From assembly GCA_900552685.1 (NCBI GenBank), contig USAJ01000005.1, positions 1-64,000 of the forward strand: a stretch of DNA of 64,000 nucleotides, given 5' to 3'. Source of the DNA: an uncultured Collinsella sp. Lineage in GTDB: Bacteria > Actinomycetota > Coriobacteriia > Coriobacteriales > Coriobacteriaceae. The translations under genes were made by a program, and so were the position numbers. This document shows positions 36,521 through 45,198 of the stretch, piece by piece. The notes beneath the pieces were generated by a model. It saw only the letters and a list, made by a program, of their open reading frames with translations, did not search any database and had not been told where the DNA came from. Position 1 is the first letter of the stretch; each line of letters starts with the position of its first letter.

Positions 36521-36548
36521 TTGACAGTTGGCGAGCCGTAGGTAAAAT
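36521..36548 (+). promoter_or_regulatory. Promoter of tRNA-Ala
   Basis: Consensus TTGACA (36521-36526) and TAAAAT (36543-36548) are 16 bp apart, placing initiation about 6-8 bp before the tRNA. Confidence 0.75.
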
Positions 36549-36561
36549 ATCGACTTGTCCT

Positions 36562-36634
36562 GGGGACGTAGCTCAGTTGGGAGAGCGCTGCCGTCGCATG
36601 GCAGAGGCCGAGGGTTCGACTCCCTTCGTCTCCA
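36562..36634 (+). tRNA. tRNA-Ala (anticodon CGC)
   Basis: A full cloverleaf can be drawn: acceptor GGGGACG with CGTCTCC, D-arm AGCTCAGTTGGGAGAGC, anticodon stem CTGCC/GGCAG with loop GTCGCAT (CGC at 34-36), T-arm GAGGGTTCGACTCCC. CCA is not encoded. A terminator follows. Confidence 0.93.
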
Positions 36635-36650
36635 CCCTTGGATTTGATAA

Positions 36651-36680
36651 GCCGCTGACATTGTGTCGGCGGCTTTTTTT
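36651..36680 (+). terminator. Intrinsic terminator after tRNA-Ala
   Basis: The stem GCCGCTGACA / TGTCGGCGGC is followed by seven T residues. Confidence 0.8.
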
Positions 36681-36699
36681 AAAAAGAAAGGGCGGTACT

Positions 36700-37077
36700 A
36701 TGGCCGAGCTTGAGTCCCAACCATTGTCCGACGAGGAGCGCGCCGAGTTGGAAGAGCTCCGCGCCGAGAAGGCCCGCCGCGAGGCTCAGGAAGAGGCTCG
36801 TCGCGAGCGTGAGGAGCTGGCTGCCCTGCGTGCCGAGCGCGCAAAGGCCGAGGAAGCCGCCACGAGGGCCGCATCCGAGCGCAAGCCCGCGCCCGCGCCC
36901 AAGCCGAGTCGTGACGAGATGACCTTTGCCCAGCGCATGGTCACCTCCAAGGAGCCTACAGCCGAGGGCGAGATTCCCGGCATGGCTCCGGCTCAAAAAA
37001 TCATCATCGTGCTCGCCCTCATCGCGTTTATCGTCTTTATGGTCTACACGATCACCGGCAGCATGGGCCTGCACTAA
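36700..37077 (+). CDS. Small coiled-coil protein with C-terminal membrane anchor
   Basis: This 125-residue protein has about 65 residues of Glu/Arg/Ala heptad-like coiled coil (EERAELEELRAEKARREAQE and following), a Pro/Ala linker (KPAPAPKPSRDE), then one transmembrane helix near the C-terminus (IIIVLALIAFIVFMVYTI). It looks like a tail-anchored membrane protein with a cytoplasmic coil. The function is not recognisable. ATG 36700 follows AAGAAAGGGCGG. Confidence 0.7.
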   Translation: MAELESQPLSDEERAELEELRAEKARREAQEEARREREELAALRAERAKAEEAATRAASERKPAPAPKPSRDEMTFAQRMVTSKEPTAEGEIPGMAPAQKIIIVLALIAFIVFMVYTITGSMGLH

Positions 37078-37159
37078 CCTGTTCGCGCCGGGCTCCATGC
37101 CCGCACGTCCGCCTCGTCCAACCCTCAAATTCTGTACCACGCATCCGAAAGGTCGCCCC

Positions 37160-38665
37160 ATGGCTTTGACCGACATCTCGCATCCCACCGACATTGCAAT
37201 GCTCACCGATCTGTACGAGCTCACTATGGCCCAGGGCCTGTGGGAGAGCGGCAAGGCCAACGAGCAGGGTTGTTTTACCGCGTTTTACCGCGACCATCCC
37301 TTTGGTAGCGCCTACGCCGTCATGTGCGGTACCGCCGAGCTGCCCGAGCTGGTCGAGAACCTGCGCTTTACGCCCGAGGACATCGACTACCTCGCCTCGC
37401 TCCAGGCCCCGGCCGGCGGCGCGATGTTCAAGCCTGGATTCCTCGACTACCTGCGCGATTTTCGTGCGCATGTAAACATCGACGCCGTCCCCGAGGGCGA
37501 GCTCGTCTTTCCGCGCGAGCCCATGGTGCGCGTCACCGGTCCTGCGCTCGAGTGCCAGCTGCTTGAGACGGCGCTGCTCAACATCGTCGGCTTCCAGACG
37601 CTTGTCGCCACCAAGACGGCGCGCGTGGTGCTTGCCGCCGACGGCCGTCCCGTGGCGGAGTTTGGCCTGCGCCGTGCCCAGGGCCCCGATGGCGGCCTGG
37701 CCGTTGCGCGCGCGAGCTACGTTGCCGGCTGCTCCTCTACGTCCAATGTGCTCGCCGGCCGCCGCTACGGTATTCCCGTCTTTGGCACGCATGCGCACAG
37801 CTGGGTGATGAGCTTCGATTCCGAGCTCGAGGCCTTCCGCGCCTTTGCCAAGTCGAGCCCCAAGAACTGTACGCTGCTCATCGACACCTATGACGTGCGC
37901 GAGGGCTGCGAGCATGCCATTACGGTTGCCAAGGAGATGGAGGCGGTGGGCGAGCGCCTGTCGGCTATTCGCATCGACTCCGGCGACCTTGCCAAGCTCT
38001 CCAAGTATGTTCGCGGCCGTTTTGATGCCGAGGGCCTGCCCTATGTGGGGATCTCGGTTTCCAACGATCTTGACGAGTACACGATTCAGTCGCTGCTCGA
38101 CCAGGGCGCGCCCATCGACAGCTTTGGCGTGGGTACCAAGCTTGCGACCTGCTATGACCAGCCGGCGCTGGGTGGCGTGTACAAGCTTTCCGCCCGCCGT
38201 GCGAGCGAGGCAGATCCATGGACGCCGGTGGTCAAGCTCTCCGAGCAGCCCTACAAGCGCACGATCCCGGGTGTGCAACGCGTGCGCCGTTATTACGACG
38301 GCTTTGGCGGCCCGGTCTGCGACATGATCTACGACGAGGACCATCTGGCGGGGGAGGGCGCCGCGCGCGGCAATACCCTCGTGGCCGTGAATGATGCCGC
38401 CCTGGTGACCGACGTGTCCGAACTTGAGTATCGCGAGCTGCTGGTGCCGATCGTGCGCGACGGCAGCGCGGTGGCTCCGCGTGAGAGCATCCAGGACGCG
38501 CGCGAGCGCTGTGTTTGGGCGCTCGATCATCTGGACGCAGCTTTCAAGCGCTTCCTGTACCCGCAGACCTATGTGGTGGGCATGGAGCAGGGCCTGGCTC
38601 AGGTGCGCGACGAGCTCGTGCGCAAGAATATGACCGCGGCTTCTGCTTTTCCCTGGGCTCACTAA
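37160..38665 (+). CDS. pncB: Nicotinate phosphoribosyltransferase
   Basis: This 501-residue enzyme of NAD salvage makes nicotinate mononucleotide from nicotinate and PRPP. It opens with AMLTDLYELTMAQGLWESGK, the characteristic start. FGLRRAQGPDGGLAVARASY and VFGTHAHSWVMSF match the active site, and LIDTYDVREGCEHAI and IRIDSGDLAKLSKYVR the phosphoribosyl-binding part. The length fits the longer actinobacterial/Firmicute type. ATG 37160 has GAAAGG upstream. proB lies 78 bp downstream in the same direction, so co-transcription is possible. Confidence 0.93.
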   Translation: MALTDISHPTDIAMLTDLYELTMAQGLWESGKANEQGCFTAFYRDHPFGSAYAVMCGTAELPELVENLRFTPEDIDYLASLQAPAGGAMFKPGFLDYLRDFRAHVNIDAVPEGELVFPREPMVRVTGPALECQLLETALLNIVGFQTLVATKTARVVLAADGRPVAEFGLRRAQGPDGGLAVARASYVAGCSSTSNVLAGRRYGIPVFGTHAHSWVMSFDSELEAFRAFAKSSPKNCTLLIDTYDVREGCEHAITVAKEMEAVGERLSAIRIDSGDLAKLSKYVRGRFDAEGLPYVGISVSNDLDEYTIQSLLDQGAPIDSFGVGTKLATCYDQPALGGVYKLSARRASEADPWTPVVKLSEQPYKRTIPGVQRVRRYYDGFGGPVCDMIYDEDHLAGEGAARGNTLVAVNDAALVTDVSELEYRELLVPIVRDGSAVAPRESIQDARERCVWALDHLDAAFKRFLYPQTYVVGMEQGLAQVRDELVRKNMTAASAFPWAH

Positions 38666-38743
38666 TTCTTTGGGCGGTAGGGGCGAGTCACGCTCCCTTG
38701 GCCGCCGCTCGGCCGTTCGCTGAACAGTTGATTGGTTTGACGT

Positions 38744-39871
38744 ATGACGACTTCTTATAAAACGATGGTGGTAAAGATCGGTTCGTCCACGGTGGTGGGC
38801 GCCGATGGCAAGGTCAACCGCGCCTTTATCGGCGGACTTGCCGATCAAGCCGCAGCGCTGCGCAAGCTCGGCTGGCGTCTGGTCGTGGTGAGCTCGGGCG
38901 CTATTGCCTGTGGCTATCCCGTGCTGGGCTTCGACCGCAAGCCGGTCGGTGACCTGCCGAGCTTACAGGCTTGCGCCTCGGCCGGTCAGTGCATCATCTC
39001 GTCGGCCTACGACGAGGAGTTCCATGCGCGCGACCTGCTCACCTCGCTCGTGCTGCTCACGCGCCACGACACGGCCCGTCGCACGTCCTACCTGCATGCG
39101 CGCGACGCCCTGCTGCGCCTCGTGGAGCTTGGCGTGGTGCCGATCGTCAACGAGAACGATACCGTTACCGTCGATGAGATCAAGTTTGGTGACAACGACA
39201 CACTGGCGGCGCTTGTGAGCTGCCTGGTTTCTGCCGATCTGTGCGTGACGCTCTCGGACATCGATGGTCTCTATACTGCCAATCCGCACGAGGACCCGAC
39301 GGCCGAGTTTGTTCCTGTCGTGCATAAGATCGATGCCAAGATTATTGCCTCGGCGGGCGATTCTTCCACATCGGTGGGCACGGGCGGCATGATTACCAAG
39401 ATTCGCGCGAGCCGTATCCTGATGACGGCGGGCATTCAGAGCGTGATTTGCTCGGGCGAGGAACCCGATGCGCTCGTGCGCCTCGCCCGCGGCGAGAGCG
39501 TGGGCACGCTGTTCGATCCGCCGGCGGAGCGTCTGGACATCGCACCCCGCAAGCTGTGGATCGCACTGGGCGACAAGGCGCACGGCTCGGTGACGGTCGA
39601 TGATGGTGCCGCGAAGGCGCTGGTTAGCCGTGGCTCTTCCTTGCTTGCGGTGGGTATTCGCGAGGTCGATGGCCAGTTTGCCGAGGGCGATGTGCTCGAT
39701 GTGTGCGATCCGAGCGGTATGGTCGTCGCCCGCGGTATCGCTGAGGCCGATTCGGACGTGCTGGAGCTTGCTGCCGGTCGCCGCCAGGACCAGATCGCCA
39801 GCAACCGCCTGCTGGCAGACCTGGCCGAGAAGCCGGCGATCCATCGAGATAATCTAATCGTCTTCGCCTAA
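38744..39871 (+). CDS. proB: Glutamate 5-kinase
   Basis: This 375-residue enzyme phosphorylates glutamate in proline synthesis. The amino-acid kinase domain (1-260) shows VVKIGSSTVVG, VVSSGAIACG, VPIVNENDTVTVDEIKFGDN and the VGTGGMITKIRAS loop. A C-terminal PUA domain follows (about 275-360: GSVTVDDGAAKALVSRGSSL). Full-length ProB with PUA is usually feedback-inhibited by proline. The next step's gene, proA, is 1.7 kb downstream beyond an opposite-strand peptidase gene. Confidence 0.94.
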   Translation: MTTSYKTMVVKIGSSTVVGADGKVNRAFIGGLADQAAALRKLGWRLVVVSSGAIACGYPVLGFDRKPVGDLPSLQACASAGQCIISSAYDEEFHARDLLTSLVLLTRHDTARRTSYLHARDALLRLVELGVVPIVNENDTVTVDEIKFGDNDTLAALVSCLVSADLCVTLSDIDGLYTANPHEDPTAEFVPVVHKIDAKIIASAGDSSTSVGTGGMITKIRASRILMTAGIQSVICSGEEPDALVRLARGESVGTLFDPPAERLDIAPRKLWIALGDKAHGSVTVDDGAAKALVSRGSSLLAVGIREVDGQFAEGDVLDVCDPSGMVVARGIAEADSDVLELAAGRRQDQIASNRLLADLAEKPAIHRDNLIVFA

Positions 39872-39885
39872 CCAATTGACGCTGC

Positions 39886-39984
39886 AAACGCCCCTAAGCG
39901 GCAATCTGACGTTCAATCGTCGGGCATGACCAAAAGGTCAATGCCCTCCTCTTTCACGTCACCTTGCTCGCTTAGGGGCGTTTT
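39886..39984 (+). terminator. Long-loop hairpin after proB
   Basis: Arms AACGCCCCTAAGCG (to 39900) and CGCTTAGGGGCGTT (from 39969) enclose 68 nt containing a smaller hairpin (GCATTGACC-type). TTTT overlaps the right arm's end. It is a terminator or another inverted-repeat element. Confidence 0.55.
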
Positions 39985-40027
39985 CGCTTTCCGTCCTCTA
40001 CCTGCGGCATTCTCGTTGCCGGCCCTT

Positions 40028-40064
40028 ATTCGGCACTTGGGGACGTTCCTTTTGTGCCGGCACT
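40028..40064. repeat. REP-like repeat (GGCACTTGGGGACGTTCC type)
   Basis: CGGCACTTGGGGACGTTCC is followed by TTTTGTGCCGGCAC, a close copy of 27221-27254. It lies 17 bp from the stop of the minus-strand peptidase gene. Confidence 0.65.
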
Positions 40065-40080
40065 TTGGGACATTCCTTTG

Positions 40081-41499
40081 CTAGAAGATTCGGCGCAGGT
40101 CTCCGCGGTTGAGGGCTTCGTCGAAGAGGTGCTTGAACACCACGCTGCCGTGCAGGCCATCGTGCTCAAACTCGTTCGTCACCCAGGCGTGCGAGTTGCC
40201 CACGCGGCTGAGCGTGTCGAGCTGCAGACCCGAATCCACGTACATGTCATCGAAGTACACGGCTGCCTGGAGTGGCACCTCGTTGCATGCTAGGCGCTGC
40301 GGGTCGTAGATCTTGTCCCAGCTGGTGTCTTCCATCAGCAGGTCCATGGCGGGCTTAAAGGGCATAAGCTCGGGCATCTGCTCAAACATCCACGGGAACA
40401 TGGCCTCGCCGGTAAACATGAGCGGGCGCGCGAGTGTGTCGAACTCGGCACGATGGGCCTTCTCCTCTGCTGCTGCCCAGCGAATGGGCATAGTGTCACC
40501 GTCGGCGTATATGAACTCCTGCAGCGTCCAGTACAGCGGATTCGTGCGCGTGTTGGTGCGCTCGAAGACGCGCATCAAAAAGCTGTCAGATACCGAGGCG
40601 CCGCAGGTCAGCGTGCCGTCGCCGTCAACAAACGCGTGATCGATAATCCAATGCATGCGCTCAAAGCTCGGCTTCATGCCAAAGTCGCTGCCCATGAGCT
40701 GTAGGCGCTCGACCGTCATCGGCGAGCCGTCGGGCAGTACGGGCTTCTGAGCCTCGAGCGCATCGGCCAGGGCTGCCACGCGCTCGACGTCGGCGGGGTA
40801 GCGGTCGTAATACTGCTGCGTCTTGGCGGCCATACGCGGGAAGGTGTGCGCGTAGACCTCGCTTGCGCTCGCCGGCACGTGGGGGATTCCGCCGCAGGTA
40901 AAGCTCGCCGCCACGCCCTCGGGGAAGAGCGACAGGTAGCTCAGCGTCAAAAAACCGCCGTAGCTTTGGCCGAGCGTGACCCACGGCTTGCCGCCAAAGC
41001 CCGCTAGGCGCAGGTACTCAAAATCGCGCACGATGGAGCTGGCGAGGTGGCGCTTGAGGAAGTCCGCCTGCGAGCGTGCTGTATCGGCGCCGGCGGCCGT
41101 TGCGCAATCACCCAGTGCCTTGATCGTGTGTCCGTCCACGCAGCTACTGCGTCCGGTGCCGCGCTGGTCGGGAAGGACCACGCGGAAGTGCTTGACGGCC
41201 TCCTCGATCCAGCCGTCGCTTGTGGGCGACAGCGGACGTGGGCTCTCGCCGCCGGGGCCGCCCTGCAAAAACAGGAGCAGCGGCAGATCGTCGTTGATGC
41301 GGTCGGGCGCGCAAACCACGCGGTAGAAGAGCTTGATGCTCTCGGGCGCGCCGGCGATGGGTGCCGGCATAGCGCCGCGGCGCATGGTACTGCCGACGGC
41401 CAGGAGCATCGGCTCCAGGCCGCGCCAGTCAAGGGGGACGTCGATGCTGTGGTCCTCGACGTAAAGGCTGGGGACGTGGTACGAAGTGATGAGGGCCAT
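40081..41499 (-). CDS. Prolyl aminopeptidase-like alpha/beta hydrolase
   Basis: This 472-residue serine peptidase-like protein has the oxyanion motif FLQGGPGGES, then VVLPDQRGTGRSS, and the nucleophile elbow GQSYGG with catalytic Ser. This motif set is typical of proline iminopeptidases (S33), which release N-terminal proline from peptides. A C-terminal His region (NSHAWVTNEFEHDGLHG) could supply the triad. It sits between proB and proA on the opposite strand, in keeping with proline metabolism. ATG 41499 is supported by GGAAGA upstream; an earlier in-frame start is less likely. Confidence 0.85.
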   Translation of the reverse strand: MALITSYHVPSLYVEDHSIDVPLDWRGLEPMLLAVGSTMRRGAMPAPIAGAPESIKLFYRVVCAPDRINDDLPLLLFLQGGPGGESPRPLSPTSDGWIEEAVKHFRVVLPDQRGTGRSSCVDGHTIKALGDCATAAGADTARSQADFLKRHLASSIVRDFEYLRLAGFGGKPWVTLGQSYGGFLTLSYLSLFPEGVAASFTCGGIPHVPASASEVYAHTFPRMAAKTQQYYDRYPADVERVAALADALEAQKPVLPDGSPMTVERLQLMGSDFGMKPSFERMHWIIDHAFVDGDGTLTCGASVSDSFLMRVFERTNTRTNPLYWTLQEFIYADGDTMPIRWAAAEEKAHRAEFDTLARPLMFTGEAMFPWMFEQMPELMPFKPAMDLLMEDTSWDKIYDPQRLACNEVPLQAAVYFDDMYVDSGLQLDTLSRVGNSHAWVTNEFEHDGLHGSVVFKHLFDEALNRGDLRRIF

Positions 41500-41611
41500 G
41501 TGAGTCTTCCGTTCGTTGCGGTGTTTCGGGTTGACCAATTCTACCGCCGCGGGCGAGGCCATGCGCAAATCGGCTACCATGGTTGCAAACTTCTAGGAGA
41601 AAGGGCCGCCC

Positions 41612-42898
41612 ATGTCGGTCGATATAGCCACGTATGTCCACGATCTTGCCGTTGCCGCCAAGGCAGCGTCGGCCTCGCTTGCCACGGCGAGCGATGAGCA
41701 GCGTCAGGAGGCCGTGCGCGCCATGGCCGCAGCACTGCGCAACGGTGTCGACTCCATCGTCGCCGCTAACGAGCTCGATATGTCCGCCGCGTGCGATGCG
41801 GGCACTTCAGCCGGTCTGCTCGACCGTCTGCTGCTGACGCCTGAGCGCGTCGAGGGCATGGCCGCCGGTTTGGAGAAGCTCGCCGAGCTGCCCGATCCCG
41901 TCGGCCGCGTGCTCGACCACCGCGTGCTTGCGAGCGGTGTGGACCTGACCCGCGTGAGCGTGCCGTTGGGCCTGGTCGCCATGGTCTACGAGGCGCGCCC
42001 CAACGTGACGGCCGACGCCGCAGGCATCTGCATCCGTACCGGCAACGCCTGCATTCTACGCGGCGGCTCGCTGGCCTATCACTCGTGTGCCATGATCGCC
42101 GAGCTGCTGGCCGATGCGCTCGAGGCCAAGGGCTTCCCGCGCGAGGCCGTGTCGATGATCGAGTCCACCGACCGCGAGGCCACCGGCGAGCTCATGAAGC
42201 TCCGCGGTATTGTCGACGTACTCATTCCGCGCGGAGGTGCAGGCCTGATCCAGCGCTGCGTGCGCGAGTCGCTTGTGCCGGTGATCGAGACGGGCACGGG
42301 CAACTGCCACATCTACGTGCATGAATCCGCCGACTTTGATAAGGCGCTCAACATTATCGTTAATGCCAAGACCCAGCGCGTAGGCGTGTGCAATGCCGCC
42401 GAGTCGCTGCTGGTCGACCGTGCTGTGGCCGATGCGTTTTTGCCTGCGGTCGTTGCTGTATTGCACGACCACGGCGTGCTCATTCACGGCGACGAGGCCA
42501 CGTGCGCCGCATGCGCCGACGCCGGGCTTGCCGAGGGCGACAACTACGTCGCCGCGACTGAGGAGGACTGGGGTCGCGAGTACCTGGCGCTCGAGATGAG
42601 CGTGAAGGTCGTGGCAAACGAGGACGAGGCCATCGCACACATCAACCGCTACGGCACGATGCACTCCGAGGCCATCGTTGCCGAGGATACGGATGCTTGC
42701 GAGCGCTTCCTGGATGCGGTCGATGCCTCGGCCGTGTACTCCAACGCCAGCACTCGCTTCACTGACGGCGGCGAGTTTGGCCTGGGCGCCGAGATCGGCA
42801 TCTCGACCCAAAAACTCCACGCCCGTGGCCCCTTTGCCGCCGAGGCCCTCACCACCTACAAATACAAGCTCCGAGGCACCGGCCAGGTCCGCCCCTAA
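41612..42898 (+). CDS. proA: Glutamate-5-semialdehyde dehydrogenase (gamma-glutamyl phosphate reductase)
   Basis: This 428-residue NADPH-dependent enzyme follows ProB in proline synthesis. Signatures are VPLGLVAMVYEARPNVTADA, CILRGGSLAYHSC, IPRGGAGLIQRCV, the catalytic Cys in TQRVGVCNAAESLLVD, and the end motif GEFGLGAEIGISTQKLHARG. ATG 41612 follows AGGAGAAAGGG. Its stop codon touches a REP repeat. Confidence 0.95.
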   Translation: MSVDIATYVHDLAVAAKAASASLATASDEQRQEAVRAMAAALRNGVDSIVAANELDMSAACDAGTSAGLLDRLLLTPERVEGMAAGLEKLAELPDPVGRVLDHRVLASGVDLTRVSVPLGLVAMVYEARPNVTADAAGICIRTGNACILRGGSLAYHSCAMIAELLADALEAKGFPREAVSMIESTDREATGELMKLRGIVDVLIPRGGAGLIQRCVRESLVPVIETGTGNCHIYVHESADFDKALNIIVNAKTQRVGVCNAAESLLVDRAVADAFLPAVVAVLHDHGVLIHGDEATCAACADAGLAEGDNYVAATEEDWGREYLALEMSVKVVANEDEAIAHINRYGTMHSEAIVAEDTDACERFLDAVDASAVYSNASTRFTDGGEFGLGAEIGISTQKLHARGPFAAEALTTYKYKLRGTGQVRP

Positions 42899-42935
42899 AC
42901 CTACCAAAAAGGGACAGGTTTATTTTGGCAGGTTT
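42898..42935. repeat. REP repeat, CCTGCCAAAA family (copy 1)
   Basis: AACCTACCAAAAAGGGACAG is followed by GTTTATTTTGGCAGGTT, a palindrome overlapping the last base of proA's stop codon. Confidence 0.75.
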
Positions 42936-43069
42936 TATCTGCGGTTTTGCCGGGCGACGCGTTCGCCCGGCTTTTTTCTCCGTATGCCTTTTCTGCCTTT
43001 CGGCTTGAGCCGCGGCGATATACGATAGTGACACCGTGTCCTAGCACCGACTCACTTGGAGGTATTGCC

Positions 43070-43669
43070 ATGTCTCAGACGCTTTCCGCCGGAATCACCC
43101 GTGACCGTGCGTTCGAACTGCTCAACGAGCACAACAAGGACCCGTTCCACATCACCCACGGCGAAACGGTCGAGGGCACCATGCGCTACTTTGCGCGCGA
43201 GTTCGACCCCGAGAACGAGGAGTTTTGGGGCATCGTCGGTTTGCTGCACGACCTGGATTGGGAGGAGCATGAGGACGATCCCGTGAACCACACCATCTAT
43301 GCGGCCGAGATCCTTGAGGGCGAGGGTGCCTCTCCCGAACTCATTCGCGCTATTCAGACGCACACGTCCGATTTCAATACCTCGCTGCCCAAGCCCGAGC
43401 TGCAGATGGAGAAGATCCTGTTTGCTTGCGACGAGCTCACCGGCCTGATCGGTGCTGCCGTGATCATGCGTCCGAGCAAGAGCGTCATGGACTTTACGGC
43501 CAAGTCGCTCAAGAAGAAGTTCAAGGACAAGCGCTTTGCCGCCGGCTGCTCGCGCGACGTGATTTCGCAGGGCGCCGAGATGCTCGGCTGGGAGCTCCCC
43601 GAGCTCTTTGACCGCACCATCGCGGCCATGCAGTCCTTCGCGCCCGACCGCGACACCTTCCAGGCCTAA
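43070..43669 (+). CDS. HD-domain hydrolase
   Basis: This 199-residue protein of the HD phosphohydrolase superfamily has an N-terminal His in ITHGETVEGTMRYF, the HD pair in VGLLHDLDWEEHED, and a later H/D region (IQTHTSDF, ACDELTGLIGA). Short HDIG-type proteins of this kind hydrolyse nucleotides or phosphomonoesters; the substrate is not defined. ATG 43070 follows TTGGAGG. The stop codon is overlapped by a REP repeat. Confidence 0.85.
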   Translation: MSQTLSAGITRDRAFELLNEHNKDPFHITHGETVEGTMRYFAREFDPENEEFWGIVGLLHDLDWEEHEDDPVNHTIYAAEILEGEGASPELIRAIQTHTSDFNTSLPKPELQMEKILFACDELTGLIGAAVIMRPSKSVMDFTAKSLKKKFKDKRFAAGCSRDVISQGAEMLGWELPELFDRTIAAMQSFAPDRDTFQA

Positions 43670-43706
43670 CCTGCCAAATTGGGACAGGTTTATTTTGGTA
43701 GATTTT
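43668..43706. repeat. REP repeat, CCTGCCAAAA family (copy 2)
   Basis: AACCTGCCAAATTGGGACAG is followed by GTTTATTTTGGTAGATTTT, overlapping the stop of the HD gene. It is in the same orientation as copy 1. Confidence 0.75.
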
Positions 43707-43838
43707 ATCTGGGAAAACGCTTCCGTTGGACGTTATTCAGCGGAAGCGTTTTCTGTTTGACATGGAGACGCTGGCGAATGCGGTGCCTCGCGGCAGGCAG
43801 TTGCGCTTCGCCGTATCCGTAACTCGGTAAACGCGACG

Positions 43839-44165
43839 TTAGGACGCGTTCTTGATAATCCATGTTCCCAGTCCGGTCAGCAGCTGAACCTGCTTAACCG
43901 TTAGCCCTTGTTTTCGAAGCGCGAGAATCGCCTCATTGCGAAGTGGCTTGGAGACGGATTTAAGTTCCGTCGGAGCACATCCTGCGACACTCTGCACGAT
44001 TGCCGTGCCAAATTCGCATAGATCTTCCTCGCGAACCTTGGCTGTTGCGCTGGGGCGATAGGGAAGCGACGGCGTGCTTTCCATGAGCTTAAGGTATGAG
44101 CGAGGTGTTGGGAATAAAACACCGACAACGCTGCCGGTGACATGCGGCCGTGACCTGGCACTCAT
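43839..44165 (-). pseudogene. C-terminal fragment of a Y1/RAYT-type transposase
   Basis: The last 55 residues (LRNEAILALRKQGLTVKQVQ, then LLTGLG) align well with the C-terminal helix-turn-helix of the transposase-like gene at 59375 (ARRDSVVLGLHDAGFTVRQI, then EHYTGIG). The catalytic N-terminal Y1 domain is absent: the frame opens only at 44165 and no matching sequence is seen upstream. The fragment lies between REP copies at 43668 and 44335, as expected for a decayed REP-transposase unit. Confidence 0.6.
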
Positions 44166-44260
44166 TAGATACTCGCGATGGCTGGCGTTGGTTGCGTCGA
44201 TCTGGACGGCCCTCGCGTGATGTCATCGCAAATGGGCTTCACGCATTTCTACTGCGACAG

Positions 44261-44302
44261 AAAAACGGCCGGGCGCTCTAAATAAAACGGAGCACCCGGC
44301 CA
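44261..44302 (-). terminator. Intrinsic terminator downstream of carD
   Basis: On the minus strand GGCCGGGTGCTCC...AGAGCGCCCGGCC is followed by GTTTTT. Confidence 0.75.
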
Positions 44303-44334
44303 TTTACTAATTGTTTGTTGACGTTTGGCCAGAT

Positions 44335-44372
44335 AAAACCTGCCAAAATAAACCTGTCCCTTTTGGCAGGTT
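44335..44372. repeat. REP repeat, CCTGCCAAAA family (copy 3, inverted)
   Basis: AAAACCTGCCAAAATAAACC is followed by TGTCCCTTTTGGCAGGTT. It is opposite in orientation to copies 1 and 2 and overlaps the carD stop codon. Confidence 0.75.
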
Positions 44373-44856
44373 AGTTGAGGGCGGCTTGGGCTAGGCGGGC
44401 CTCGGCGGCCTCTTCGGTGACGCCCAGGGCCACGGCGAACTCCTCGATGGAGCGGCGCTTGGCTTCCTTGAGTACGCGCATGTAATAAGAGCTGGGCTTT
44501 TTATCTGCTTCCTCGGCCTGGCGAATACGGTGCATCATGGTTTTTGCCACGCGAACCGTCTCGGGCGCGCCCAGTTTGAGCTGCTGCTTAAAGTGTGTCT
44601 CCTCGAGCGAGCTGTTGCGCTCGGTAAAGGTGTCGCACTCCAGCTCGTCGTAGTGGCTCAGCAGGTGCTCGGCATCTTGCTGGGAGATGGCGGCATGCAG
44701 ACGGTCGGCCTGCGCCACGGGGTACATGAGGATCGTCTGCGCATGTCCCTGCTTGGTCTCGAGCAACAACATGGGCTGCGGCGTGTCGTCCCTAAAGCCG
44801 ACGACGGTGCAGACTCCCTGACCCGGATGAATGACGTGTTGACCGATTGAGAACAT
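44371..44856 (-). CDS. carD: CarD-family transcriptional regulator
   Basis: This 161-residue protein has an N-terminal Tudor-like CarD/TRCF RNA polymerase-interacting domain (MFSIGQHVIHPGQGVCTVVG ... LMYPVAQADRLHAAIS) and a helical C-terminal domain (SSYYMRVLKEAKRRSIEEFA). CarD proteins bind the RNA polymerase beta subunit and stabilise open complexes; they are typical of Actinobacteria and several other phyla. ATG 44856 follows GGAGG. It is divergent from argS. Confidence 0.9.
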   Translation of the reverse strand: MFSIGQHVIHPGQGVCTVVGFRDDTPQPMLLLETKQGHAQTILMYPVAQADRLHAAISQQDAEHLLSHYDELECDTFTERNSSLEETHFKQQLKLGAPETVRVAKTMMHRIRQAEEADKKPSSYYMRVLKEAKRRSIEEFAVALGVTEEAAEARLAQAALN

Positions 44857-45198
44857 GCTACCTCCAACTTATTCGAATTTACGTATGCTAAGAATACCAC
44901 GTTGACGTGCGCAAACCATCACTTTATGCAGGAAAAGCACACAACTCCGATAGGTAAAAGTATCCGATAAATAGAACGGCTTATTCATACGTTTATGCAT
45001 TTCTAGAACGTGTATAAACAGCAGGCAAACCGCCAACTTTGTATCGCCGCGCAAGAGCGGTAGTCATTTTTGTGCATATGCAATATCTATTAGCTTTACC
45101 CTGCGACAGTAGTTATCGCTTGTGATAGAGTGCTACAAACTCTGGCTTTTGCCCTACGAGTGACCAAGAGCTCGGGGGCTTTAACACAAGGAGGATCT
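44857..45198. promoter_or_regulatory. AT-rich divergent promoter region (carD / argS)
   Basis: This is a gene-free 340-bp stretch, clearly AT-richer than its surroundings, between divergent carD and argS. It must contain both promoters; I cannot place their boxes with confidence. Confidence 0.45.
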
